A DNA stretch of 64,000 nt from Cyanomargarita calcarea GSE-NOS-MK-12-04C (GTDB lineage: Bacteria; Cyanobacteriota; Cyanobacteriia; Cyanobacteriales; Nostocaceae), in contig JAHHGZ010000006.1 of assembly GCA_019359595.1 (NCBI GenBank), positions 185,887 through 249,886 of the forward strand. Reading direction: 5' to 3'. The position numbers and the translations under genes are program-made. The stretch's first letter is position 1, and the number at the start of each line of letters is the position of its first letter. The notes beneath the pieces are model-generated. The model was not told the DNA's origin. It did no database searches and saw only the letters and a program-made list of their open reading frames with translations. Shown piece after piece: positions 28,690 through 37,514 of the stretch.

Positions 28690-30054
28690 TCAATACATTT
28701 CATCATCCCAATCGTCTTCGTCCCAATCATGGTCATCATAATAGTAATGACGATTGGAGACGTATTGTGCCAATTGGTAAGGAAAGTCTGATTCGTCGTA
28801 TCCAAAAACTGAAAGCAACGGTAATAAAGGATAATGCGCTCGCTCCTCACTTGAAATCTCACGTCCATAATGTTCTTGCAACGAATACTCCACTGGTAGT
28901 TGATTCAAGTCAGCAAGAGCAAAACATTTTTTGAGCAAAACATTTTCATACGGAAGATGAAACACAAGCGTTGTATCGATGGTGCTTTGAAACTCAACAA
29001 GCCAATAGCCACTCATCGATAAGTTAATTTCATGCCATTTGCCAAAGTCTCTATGCTTTTCTTCGTTATAATGACGATTGTACTCACATTTCATCCCAAT
29101 TGCACTTTCATAATCGATTTCAAAATCTGTCAAACCATCCCAAACTTCCTTAGCTGTCAGCTTTCCATCAAGTGCGGAACGCATTATCTCTAAAACTAGT
29201 TCAATCGTTTCTTCCTTATCAACTTCCCGATAATAATCTTCGATAAAATCTGTAACCCTTGAATCCCAACACTTAAAGTCCTCGTCGATTGCAAATCCTT
29301 TCTCCAATGCAAAACTTTTCATCCAAGCGATCGCTTCATCAACTTCGGGATTCATGCCAATTTGATAATCATTAAGACTTAGTTCTTCCTCTTTCTTCGG
29401 TGCTTTGGGACAAACAATTTTGTCGAAGTTCGGTTTGACCACGTTAAAAGGTGGATAGCTGAAACCTTGACGATACGCATGTTCAAGAAATTTACGCTTT
29501 TTAACACCTTTGACTGGAATATTAAGCTTTTTTTGCTTTGCCCACTCGCACAACGAAGCAAACCGATTATTGCACCAAGAAGCATATATCTTGTCGTACT
29601 CGGATTGAATGGGTTTGCGACGCTCCATTTCGGCATTATAAATAGCTAATTGCTCCTTGTACTCAGCAAATTCCCTCGAATACAATAATTCGTCACGAGG
29701 CAAACAAATGTCATCATTGACTATATCCAAAACCAACCGATGCATTGGCAAAACATCTTCGGGAATAAACCCATCGTAATCAAAATACCGACTATACCAA
29801 ACGGATAGCCCATCTCCACCAAGCGCAATTGTTTTTTGTATCGCTTCAAAAGTTGGATTAACCCGCTTCACAACTTTCGTCGCTACAATTTCACCCGATG
29901 AAACCCATTCACCAATCTTTGATTCTTTAATCGCATATAGAACATCTATATCCGCGTAATAAAACTCGTCTTTAAGTTTGCTGTATCGATTAATCAAAGC
30001 CAAACAAGCATGAGGATGCAACTGTTCTACTGACGACAAAGTAATATAAACCAT
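28690..30054 (-). CDS. hypothetical protein (454 aa) with acidic tail
   Basis: Not recognised. A soluble protein with a Trp/Tyr-rich N-terminal half (GDGLSVWYSRYFDYDGFIPE) and a basic middle (PVKGVKKRKFLEHAYRQGF) that could bind nucleic acid. The C-terminal 15 residues are almost all Asp, Glu, Tyr and Trp (YYYDDHDWDEDDWDDE), a DNA-mimic-like acidic tail. It has no partner gene in reach: 28249-28689 upstream of its end holds only the solo repeat. Its place between CRISPR pieces makes a defence or anti-defence role thinkable but unproven. Confidence 0.6.
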   Translation of the reverse strand: MVYITLSSVEQLHPHACLALINRYSKLKDEFYYADIDVLYAIKESKIGEWVSSGEIVATKVVKRVNPTFEAIQKTIALGGDGLSVWYSRYFDYDGFIPEDVLPMHRLVLDIVNDDICLPRDELLYSREFAEYKEQLAIYNAEMERRKPIQSEYDKIYASWCNNRFASLCEWAKQKKLNIPVKGVKKRKFLEHAYRQGFSYPPFNVVKPNFDKIVCPKAPKKEEELSLNDYQIGMNPEVDEAIAWMKSFALEKGFAIDEDFKCWDSRVTDFIEDYYREVDKEETIELVLEIMRSALDGKLTAKEVWDGLTDFEIDYESAIGMKCEYNRHYNEEKHRDFGKWHEINLSMSGYWLVEFQSTIDTTLVFHLPYENVLLKKCFALADLNQLPVEYSLQEHYGREISSEERAHYPLLPLLSVFGYDESDFPYQLAQYVSNRHYYYDDHDWDEDDWDDEMY

Positions 30055-30369
30055 TACATATTCTCCCTACATAACCCACCGACTATTTCACAACTATTTC
30101 TCAATTCTTCCACAACTCGACTCCAAGAAAATCCATTCCGTTACAAAACTGAAAATATACCAATTTAAATAATACAAAAATATTACAAAAAACGCTACCT
30201 AATAGTATCCCAACATCACCCATCCGTTACATCAGTTTGCGTTATCAAAGTACCCTACCATGTACTTGCGATCGCATCTAAGGGTGACAAAGTTTCTATG
30301 GTAATACCTAAATGATTTCGTGCTAGTTTTTACCATTCACTAAATGGTAATGGTAGATTTAATTTGCTA

Positions 30370-30560
30370 ATGCTCGACTTTTCAGGGATTTTCCAGACCG
30401 AAATTGCTGACACTAATAAGCCATCGTGCTGTTATTCTGTATCAATTGCGGCTTTTGCTTTGCCAGATAACTGAATTGGTTCGTGAAGCAGCCAAAGCCA
30501 TATATTAGTATCTAACAAAATCATTCGCCTAATGCTTCCCAAAGTTCTGACCTGTAAAGC
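30370..30560 (-). pseudogene. VapC-type toxin and antitoxin tail, decayed
   Basis: Reading from an ATG at 30524 the frame gives MILLDTNIWLWLLHEPIQLS and KAKAAIDTE, the start of a PIN-domain RNase, then hits a stop after 30 codons. A further PIN stretch (VSAISVW-like) follows in another frame. Just upstream, SELWEALGE and a TGA overlapping the ATG are the usual end of a Phd/YefM-type antitoxin. Both genes are remnants. Confidence 0.65.
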
Positions 30561-30622
30561 TTTAAATAACTTAATGTGGATAGCGGATATCAACCCGTTA
30601 TATAATAAGACAGATTAACTAA

Positions 30623-30672
30623 TTTTTCGTGAACCTAAGCGAGGGCGAAATCCTGGGGAGGTTCACGAAAAA
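30623..30672. repeat. 14-bp perfect inverted repeat, possible CRISPR leader element
   Basis: TTTTTCGTGAACCT at 30623-30636 pairs exactly with AGGTTCACGAAAAA at 30659-30672 around a 22-base loop. An AGGTTCAC box upstream of arrays is common in cyanobacterial leaders. It is 176 bp before the first repeat of the 30848 array. Confidence 0.5.
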
Positions 30673-30847
30673 CGCCAGAACCAAGACAATTTAATAGTTA
30701 CAGCATTTCAAGACCGAAAGCAAGTGGGAATTAGTTGCAATAAGGTCGGCTGAAATGAACCAATCTTTGAGGTACTCTTCGAGAAGGCTTCGCCAACACG
30801 AAAAGCCTCCCCAGAAAGCTTGCTCCGTAATAGTTTCAGATGGAGCG

Positions 30848-31035
30848 GTTTCTAGACTCAAAATCCCCGTAAGGGGACTGAAACTAACCTTCGCCGATTA
30901 TTACTTGATTTGGTTTATAGTTTCTAGACTCAAAATCGCCGTAAGGGGACTGAAACATAAACAGTCTTTAATGTTCTAAATAATACTCGTAAAATTAGGT
31001 TTTTAGACTCAAAATCCCCGTAAGGAGACTGAATA
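30848..31035 (+). CRISPR. CRISPR mini-array, variant B, 3 repeats and 2 spacers
   Basis: Repeats of 37 bp at 30848-30884, 30920-30956 and 30999-31035, beginning GTTTCTAGACTCAAAATCCC and ending GGGGACTGAAAC. The second has one change (ATCGCC), and the third is degenerate (GTTTTTAG start, GGAGACTGAATA end), as expected for the distal repeat. Spacers are 35 and 42 bp. The order of decay puts the leader on the left. The repeat type is that of cyanobacterial type III loci, fitting the III-D genes 3.5 kb away. Confidence 0.92.
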
Positions 31036-31401
31036 TCGTGTTTCAGAGTATATTTTTTACAGCATAAACAATATTTGTAAACAGCCCTCTTTAGAGGACT
31101 TTAGCTATGAGACAGGGACTTTGAGTAGAATGGCACGCTTGTTGATCCCTGAATTAAAATTCACAGCTTAAAGCTAAAGTTAGCGGTCATCTAACTACAA
31201 TAAGAGTTTTAACCCGTTTTAACGGGTTTAAGCTTTAAGCTGTGAAATTTATTTCAGGGCTAAAAATGTCTTAACAAGCGTGCCATTCGACTTTGAGTCC
31301 CTGGCGTATGGGAAGGCAGTCGGAAAATCGATAAATACTTAGTTATTTTTATGTTGATGACATAGATATTCCAAGATGTGAGTTTCGGCTGATTTTTAAC
31401 C
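31036..31401. other. 366-bp gap with a MITE-like palindrome
   Basis: No gene is visible between the array and the HD-domain gene. The main content is the palindromic element at 31114-31300. Confidence 0.6.
31114..31300. repeat. 187-bp palindromic MITE-like element
   Basis: The two ends are imperfect inverted repeats of about 29 bp with TGGCACGCTTGTT and AACAAGCGTGCCA as the best paired part. Internally, TTCACAGCTTAAAGCT pairs with AGCTTTAAGCTGTGAA, and AACCCGTTTTAACGGGTT is a nested hairpin. The AACCC..GGGTT and AGCTTAAGC modules recur at 45090-45410, so this is a dispersed non-coding family. Confidence 0.72.
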
Positions 31402-32019
31402 TTACAACCTCCCTAACTCCTCAACCACCCGCGAAAATTCCTCAGTCAACAAATCAGTACCCGTTGCTTGGTAAACTTTCAATAACTCTTGATAAAACCA
31501 TAAAGTCCCAGCTTTACCTGCCTTAAACTCAGCCCAAATGCGATCGCCTTTGGCGGCGCTTGCGCTATCGCCTTTGCCAGCACTTGCGCTATTACCATTT
31601 TGTCGGCAATCAGCAAGTAACGACCTAGCATTATGTAGTTTATCAGCTAGAGAGACTCGCCGTACCGAAGCCGAAGCATGACGGAGATTTTCTAAATATT
31701 TCTGCTTGCGTTCTTGCCAAGGTGGTTTTGGACAAATGTCAGATTCAGTACAACCATCAATAATTGCCACAACTTCATCACCAAATATTTGGCGAATTTC
31801 CTCACGGGTTTTGCTTCCCCCTTGGTCTTCGACACTATCATGCAAAAGTCCGGCTATTGTTTCTGCCTCAGTTCCTTCAGCTTCTAATACCAATGCTGCC
31901 ACGCTAAGTAAATGCGCTACATATGGAACACCGCTAATTTTACGGGCTTGGTCCGCATGGAGACCAGTTGCGTAAACCAATGCGGTTTCAAATTTATCTG
32001 TCAGCTTCAGTGTATTCAT
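31402..32019 (-). CDS. HD-domain phosphohydrolase (SpoT-like HD) with repeat-derived insert
   Basis: 205 residues. The HD metal site is visible as H in YVAHLLSVAAL, HD in GLLHDSVEDQGG and the late Asp in SLADKLHNARSL, matching the (p)ppGpp hydrolase-type HD domain without synthetase. Substrate unknown. Residues about 140-160 read GNSASAGKGDSASAAKGD, an in-frame insert encoded by two copies of a GCGATCGCCTTTG..GCGCTTGCGCT repeat (31543-31600) that is foreign to the family. Small HD proteins of this type are widespread in cyanobacteria; here it sits between the CRISPR array and csx3. Confidence 0.82.
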   Translation of the reverse strand: MNTLKLTDKFETALVYATGLHADQARKISGVPYVAHLLSVAALVLEAEGTEAETIAGLLHDSVEDQGGSKTREEIRQIFGDEVVAIIDGCTESDICPKPPWQERKQKYLENLRHASASVRRVSLADKLHNARSLLADCRQNGNSASAGKGDSASAAKGDRIWAEFKAGKAGTLWFYQELLKVYQATGTDLLTEEFSRVVEELGRL

Positions 32020-32103
32020 AGTAAGTAAGGATTAGGGATAATACTGGAATGGACAGGGGGAAAGGGTAAAGGTTAAAGGGAAAAATCCTTATATCTCTTT
32101 TTT

Positions 32104-32559
32104 CTACACCTTTTCCCCTTCCCCTTTTCCCTTTAACCAAGCAGTATTAGAAAGGGTGTGGTAAAGCTGATATTCTTTGGCGACATCTTCAGCAATACTT
32201 TGGCGTAAATCAAAAGGAAGTAATACTTCACACCTCGGTCGCCATGCTCGCAAACGCATAATCACGTTATTATCTCTGTGTTTGCTATCTTGGTAACGAA
32301 TAAAAACTTGATAGTAAGCGTCATTTGGGGAACAATTGGTTAAAACATCAGGTAAATTCTTCTTCTGTCGAGATTGTGCAATATAGCGTTCAATCAGACG
32401 TTGTGCTTGTTGGTAACTAATTTCCTCGAAAGTATCGTGACGTTCGGTATCTTTGATATAGCGATCGCTTGCCCGGAGTAAATTTTGCTTTAACGAACCC
32501 CGTGCAAGCCACTGTAACAATTCCACATGGGGAACATCTCGAAAAACTTCTTTAACCAC
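32104..32559 (-). pseudogene. CRISPR-associated WYL-type protein (TIGR03985-like), internally deleted
   Basis: Only 151 residues remain. The start, VFRDVPHVELLQWLARGSLK, and the end, VIMRLRAWRPRCEVLLPFDL with ADVAKEYQLYHTL, recall the N-terminus and the WYL-like C-terminus of a larger cyanobacterial CRISPR-locus family. The join lies near residue 30. WYL proteins are transcription regulators that sense ligands in CRISPR loci. The start codon is GTG at 32559 and no ATG is available. The family name is from memory of its terminal motifs; it may be a short relative instead of a deletion product. Confidence 0.5.
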
Positions 32560-32760
32560 AGTTTCATTTTTTAGTTTGATAATTCTAGGTTAATCCACTG
32601 TGGAAGTAACATCTTCCAGTTGGTTTTAATTTCCATCCCGATCAGGGGAAGAGGTAAAGTGCAGTAAGATTCCCGACTTCTTGGGGATCTAGCTAGATTC
32701 ACATTGGAACAAGCTTCTTCCTACAAGGCGTATGATGTATCCATGCAACGAGGCAGGGCA

Positions 32761-33066
32761 ATGACTACTTACAACATTGAGTTAAAAGAAGATACCTTAC
32801 ACATCAATTTTGGTGAGCCCGCACAAAACGACCAAATCGTTAAGGATGCGGCTGCACGACTAGAAGAAATGGCAAAATCCGGTGAACTGCACGGTGGACA
32901 ATTACTCAAAATCAACGGTCCCGTATCGATACCTGTAGCCTTTGTTCTAGCACATCGACTTAGCCATCTTTACGGTGCGATCGCCTTTTTTGACCCCAAG
33001 TTAGGGAAATATGTGACTTGCATAACGCATAATCCTGCGTATAAACTGGGAGATTTAATAGATTGA
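32761..33066 (+). CDS. csx3: Csx3 cyclic-oligoadenylate ring nuclease
   Basis: 101 residues from the ATG at 32761 (MTTYNIELKEDTLHINFG); a longer TTG-start frame from 32704 is unlikely. Csx3 degrades the tetra-adenylate second messenger made by type III Cas10, turning off CARF effectors. The family signs are the GGQLLKINGPVSIPVAFVLA stretch near residue 50, the His in AHRLSHLYGAIAFFDPKLGK and the closing strand YVTCITHNPAYKLGD. It is complete and stands 42 bp before the broken csx3-AAA gene, giving two related Csx3 modules in tandem. Confidence 0.9.
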   Translation: MTTYNIELKEDTLHINFGEPAQNDQIVKDAAARLEEMAKSGELHGGQLLKINGPVSIPVAFVLAHRLSHLYGAIAFFDPKLGKYVTCITHNPAYKLGDLID

Positions 33067-33108
33067 TATTTGCTGGATGAAGAATAAAGGTGACTACTGG
33101 GAAAATTT

Positions 33109-34418
33109 ATGACTACGTATCACATTAGCCTAGAAGATGACGTTTTAAAAGTGGGGTTTGGTGCAACACTTGCGACAGGAGACTGTATTGTTAGGGATAC
33201 AGCCCTTTTACTAGATAAGATGATTGCATCAGGGGAATTGTTGGGTGGTGAACTCATCAAAATTAACGGACGTGCATCAATACTAGTAGTTCATGTCATA
33301 AGTTTTGATGGGTTGCGAGGGTCAGATCCCCGACTTCTCCAAGAAGTCGGGGATCTAGCAACCCCCCAGAACTAATGACACAGACCACTAGTACTCCATG
33401 TCATTAGTTCTGAGGGGTTGGTTGGGTGTTGAAAACCTTGTAGAAAGCCGAAATTTTGCGTCTCTACATCCATCAAAATTAATGACATAGACTACTAGTA
33501 CTTCATGTCATTAGTTCTGAGGGGTTGGTTGGGTGTTGAAAACCTTATAGAGAGCCGAAATTTTGCGTCTCTACATCCATCAAAATTAATGACATGGAGT
33601 ACTAGTAAGCCAGGTATTAGTACTTCATGTCATTAGTTCTGAGGGGTTGGTTGGGTGTTGAAAACCTTATAGAGAGCCGAAATTTTGCGTCTCTACATCC
33701 ATCAAAATTAATGACATGGAGTATTAGCATCTAAGCTGGGGGAGATTTATAGTGCTATTGCCTTTTTTGACCCCAAGATAGGCGATAAGGGTTTAGATAG
33801 GTATGTAGTCACCGTTAGTAAAAGTCCCAAATACGAAATTGGCGAGACTTTGGATACCAGTAGAATCGAACTAAAAACCAATTTGAAAGTTGCTATTTGT
33901 GGGTTTGCGAATACAGGAAAAACCTGTTTTCGAGAAGGATTAAAGCAAGCATTACACCAAATACCCAATGCACCAAAATCTTACGTAGTATCGGGATGTC
34001 CTGATGGGGATGGTTCTTGGTTTTCTGAAACAGCCCGTCGTGACCCAGATTTAGCAAATAAATTAAAAGCAGAATATAAAGCTAAATTTACTCAAGAATT
34101 TGCTCAATTTAAAGCCCAAGAATTTGGAAGTGTTAGTGAACCGATATTTGTATTTGATGTCGGAGGGAAAATTTCGGAAGAAAATCGCACGATTATGGCA
34201 GAAGCAAGCCATGCAGTGATTTTAGTTAAAGATGAAAGCGAGATTGTAGCTTGGAAAAAGTTTTGTGAATCATTAAATTTGCAGGTAGCAATTATTTTTA
34301 GTGACTATCATGGTACATTTTGCGGGGTAAGGTTCATTGCTTGCAACGTGGGGTTGATGCTTCCCAAAGGGAGATGGTCAAGGCTTTGGCAGGGTTGTTA
34401 GTGAGTCAGGGGGTGTGA
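33109..34418 (+). pseudogene. csx3-AAA ATPase fusion, disrupted by repeats and a frameshift
   Basis: The N-terminal half (MTTYHISLEDDVLKVGFGAT ... GELIKINGRASIL) is a Csx3 domain. It is interrupted at about 33285 by four 107-bp palindromic units and resumes at 33735 with KLGEIYSAIAFFDPKIGD, then passes into an AAA-type domain with Walker A ICGFANTGKTCF and a Walker B-like IFVFDVGGK. Near 34320 a one-base slip shifts the frame: the true end, GKVHCLQRGVDASQREMVKA, continues in another frame to a TGA at 34416. Csx3 fused to an ATPase is a known cyanobacterial form. Here the reading frame is lost at least twice. Confidence 0.85.
33285..33725. repeat. four tandem 107-bp palindromic MITE-like units inside csx3-AAA
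   Basis: Three near-identical copies at about 33390-33496, 33497-33603 and 33619-33725, and a diverged first copy at 33285-33391. Each begins AGTACTTCATGTCATTA and ends TAATGACATGGAGTACT, forming terminal inverted repeats of about 17 bp. The first copy holds a nested palindrome, AGATCCCCGACTTCTCCAAG with its complement. No transposase is encoded, so these would be mobilised in trans. Confidence 0.85.
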
Positions 34419-34421
34419 ATT

Positions 34422-35828
34422 ATGACTATGAAAATGCATTCAACATCGATTGCGATCGCCTGGTGTTTGGGTTGGGGTGAAGGTAAGGAACCTAAGCATA
34501 ATTTAGACATATTGCAGCAAATGCGGCAAGCATTGAGTGATGGAAGGGAAGTACCGCAGGAAGTAGCTTATATTGTCTATGCAGTCAAAGATTTAGAAAA
34601 TCTCAAGTTTCCAAAAACTTTAAGCGAGTTAAAGCAGTTAACGGAAAAACATCCGATACTTTGGAACTCGAAAATTGGTTTAGTTTACGGTGGTGCAACG
34701 AAGATTAAGCAATATGTATTTGAAGAATCAAAACTGCCCGATATTCGTGGTGCTTCTGCGCTTTTGGATAGAATCAATTTGATTGATTTCCCTACTTTTT
34801 TTGGTAAAAAGCCTCCATCTAATCTCTACACTATTCAATGTGGAAAAGTTAGACAATGGTTAAATAATAATTTTGCCAACGAACACAATATTTTAGATGC
34901 TTTAATTCCTGAATTAATTATTTACTCAACAGGAGGGAATATTTTAGCTTATTGTCCTGCTGCTTTTGCGGATGACATTGCTAATGCTATTGAGAAACGA
35001 TATACGGAAGAAACTATAACAGCCAATTCCTGTGCAGTTGGAGAAACATTTAGGTTACTCGAAACTCGTTTGGGGATATTACGAGACAATATAGATGAAA
35101 CCTTTTGGTTGGAAAAGTATCGGCAAAGCTATAATGACTCCCTAGTTGAAGCAAAATTTGGCAAATATGATAGCGAAGAAGAAGCAGTAGAAGTTTTTGA
35201 TAAACGTAAAAGTTTTAATGAATTAACTACTAAATTAGCTATTCGCTTTAATCAACGTCGTAGTGGGAATGATACTCCCAATCGACCTAGCCGTTGTTAT
35301 CCTCCAATGTGTGAAACTCATCCTTATCTGCGAAGAGATGAAGGTGAGAAACGTTCTGCAATTACTAAAGTAGCTCAACGTCCGGGAGAAGTAGCTTATT
35401 TCTCAGAATCTACTGTTAGAAAAAGACGGGTGGGTGATAGAGCAAAGACTGGAGAATCTGAATCACCTAAATGGTATGAAGAAACAAAATTAGAATGGGA
35501 GCCGGGAATAGTTCAAGCTTGGTTTGATAAGTTTGAAGAATTTTTGAGAAACAATTCTGAACAAAAGCATAAATATTACGATTATAAATCTATAGAGGTA
35601 AAATTTCCTCAATCATTGACGCATTTAAGTAAAGTTAGCAATGGCTACGTTGCGTACATTTACGCTGATGGTAATTATGCAAAAGCATTAATTTGGCCTG
35701 GGTTGCGACAAATTCATGCACTTGGGGGAAGCAAATCGGCTGGTTTGGGGTGGTTGAGTTGGGAATTACCAGAAATTCAGGTAGATGAGACAGTGTGGCA
35801 GTTTTTGGCAAAAGGAAGGTTAGGGTGA
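34422..35828 (+). pseudogene. cas10: cas10 (type III-D) 5' part fused to a RAMP gene tail
   Basis: 468 codons. Residues 1-410 are a Cas10 large subunit of the III-D kind: YGGATKIKQYVFEESKLPDI then RGASALLDRINLIDFP, PELIIYSTGGNILAYCPA (first palm) and GYVAYIYADGN, the start of the second palm. Right after YADGN the Cas10 sequence ends, before the GGDD active site that makes cyclic oligoadenylate. It runs into WPGLRQIHALGGSKSAGLGW, the glycine-rich loop and end of a Cas7/RAMP protein. A deletion of roughly 1.5-2 kb therefore fused two neighbours. No N-terminal HD nuclease domain is present, as is usual for III-D. The product may still fold in part but cannot signal. Confidence 0.8.
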
Positions 35829-37072
35829 AGCAAATTCAACTTGAAATTAAGGCATTATCTCCACTCGCAATTTCTCGACAGAAACCAGGTGGTTCGGTGA
35901 GTGAATGTGAAGAATATATTCCCGGTAGCGTGATTCGTGGTGCTATTGCCAGTGAAATTTTGAAGCAGTCGGGTCAAGAGTTTGCTGATTTAAGCCAAAA
36001 TGGTGGTGATTTTCAAGCTTTATTTTTGGGTGATGAACCTGCTATTTTTCAAAATGCTTATCCTGCGGTACTTCAACTGGATAAAGATTTTGTAATTCAA
36101 GACCAAGTTAAAGTATTACCTGCTACTGCACTTAGTTCTAAAACCAAACCTGGTTTTAAATCGGAAAATAATAATGGAGTATTTGACACTCTGATTGACC
36201 GCTTTTGTGCAGATGCTTACGGATATTCATATGACCCCAATTGCCCTACTGATGCAGGAAGAGTTGATCTACCTAGTATTAGCTTCTATAGTATATTCAA
36301 CGACGAGTACTATAAGCAATCTACTAGTAAACGTCTATTAACACGGGTAGGAATAAATCGGAGACGTGCGACTTCAGAAGAAGATATTCTTTACAGTATA
36401 GAAGTTCTTAATGAGTCGGAATCAAGCGGGAAAAGCCCAAAACCAATCGTTTACACCTCATCGATTATTAGTTGCGATCGCTTATCAGATTATCTGAGGC
36501 AATTTATTCATAATCATCGCCAAAATTTTCGTATGGGTGGTTCGACATCACGGGGACTAGGTAAAGTAGAAATTAAAGCAGAAAAGCCTGTTGATGCGAA
36601 ACAAAACTTAAAAGAAAAAATTACTAAGTTCAATAAAATCTTACAGCAGCGTTGGGATAAATGGCGGATTTTTGGAAATCCCTTACAAGAATTATCTAAA
36701 CGCACTTATTTTTCCTTAGATTTACAAGCCGATGCAATATTAACAGAAAAATGGCAGCGTACCACAGTCCTTTCGCCATCAATGTTACGACACTTTACAG
36801 ATGTTGAAGATGAATCATTGGAACTTGAAGCAGCTTATAGTAGCTACGATTATCGTTCGGGTTGGAATGCAGCTTGGGGATTGATGAAAGATGTAGAGTT
36901 GGTTACAAATAAAGGAGGGGTATATTTATTTAGCACCGCACAACCAGATATTTGGCACTCAGCTTTAGCCCAATTAGAGTTAAAAGGTGTTGGAGAACGT
37001 ACATCTGAAGGTTTTGGTCAGGTCGAAGTTTGTAATGAATTTCATCTTATATATCGTGAGGATGCAGTATGA
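35825..37072 (+). CDS. csx10: Csx10 (Cas5-like RAMP of type III-D)
   Basis: 415 residues from the GTG at 35825, which overlaps the TGA of the cas10 fusion as GTGA; an ATG at 35795 lies inside that gene. RAMP features: KQIQLEIKALSPLAISRQKP as first strand, EEYIPGSVIRGAIASEILKQ as the conserved glycine motif, and glycine-rich loops MGGSTSRGLGKVEI and GVGERTSEGFGQVEV near residues 245 and 400. Csx10 caps the 5' handle of the crRNA in III-D complexes and is diagnostic of the subtype. Coupled to the next gene by a 4-bp overlap. Confidence 0.88.
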   Translation: MKQIQLEIKALSPLAISRQKPGGSVSECEEYIPGSVIRGAIASEILKQSGQEFADLSQNGGDFQALFLGDEPAIFQNAYPAVLQLDKDFVIQDQVKVLPATALSSKTKPGFKSENNNGVFDTLIDRFCADAYGYSYDPNCPTDAGRVDLPSISFYSIFNDEYYKQSTSKRLLTRVGINRRRATSEEDILYSIEVLNESESSGKSPKPIVYTSSIISCDRLSDYLRQFIHNHRQNFRMGGSTSRGLGKVEIKAEKPVDAKQNLKEKITKFNKILQQRWDKWRIFGNPLQELSKRTYFSLDLQADAILTEKWQRTTVLSPSMLRHFTDVEDESLELEAAYSSYDYRSGWNAAWGLMKDVELVTNKGGVYLFSTAQPDIWHSALAQLELKGVGERTSEGFGQVEVCNEFHLIYREDAV

Positions 37073-37479
37073 GCGACTTTTCAGAACAACAAAAACAACT
37101 CAAAATACAACAAGAAATTAGAAAAGCAGAAGATAAACTTGTAACAGATATTCAAACAGCTTTAGAAGAAACATCCTATGGTGATTTAGAAGAGTCGCAA
37201 TTTCGTAATTTAGTAAGAGTTGCAGATACAACTGACAGCATCGAAGTTGTTAAAAATTTCCTGCTTTATCAGGTCGGTCGTGGTGATAAATGGGGTAAAG
37301 GGAAAAACTCTTTAGCTCAAAGAATTATCGATGATATCAAAAAAATTAAAATAGTAGCTGAAGCAATAGCCAAAAATGCTAAAACTGATGATTTTAACCT
37401 TATATGGTTAGAATTAACCCGTCGATATTTAGGTTATGGCTCTCGCTATCTAGTCTTCAAAAATAAAGGTAATCTTTAA
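37069..37479 (+). CDS. probable Cas11-type small subunit of the III-D complex
   Basis: 136 residues, all-helical and charged (QQEIRKAEDKLVTDIQTALE; IDDIKKIKIVAEAIAKNAKT), ending in RRYLGYGSRYLVFKNKG. Size, helical content and place right after csx10 fit the small subunit (Cas11/Csm2-like) that lines the belly of type III effector complexes. The sequence itself does not let me prove the family. It overlaps csx10 by 4 bp (ATGA). Confidence 0.6.
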   Translation: MSDFSEQQKQLKIQQEIRKAEDKLVTDIQTALEETSYGDLEESQFRNLVRVADTTDSIEVVKNFLLYQVGRGDKWGKGKNSLAQRIIDDIKKIKIVAEAIAKNAKTDDFNLIWLELTRRYLGYGSRYLVFKNKGNL

Positions 37480-37514
37480 ATTTATATTTGTAAATAATTT
37501 AGGAGATAATTTAC

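Larger units (their letters stand above)
30055..30847. other. 793-bp gap before the CRISPR array
   Basis: Contents: AT-rich promoter-like DNA upstream of the 454-residue gene, a toxin-antitoxin relic at 30370-30560, a 14-bp perfect inverted repeat at 30623-30672 and about 175 bp of unique sequence leading to the first repeat. No intact gene. Confidence 0.6.

Noticed and set aside
30755..30979. 74-residue frame across the CRISPR array
   Set aside because: It is translation of repeats and spacers.
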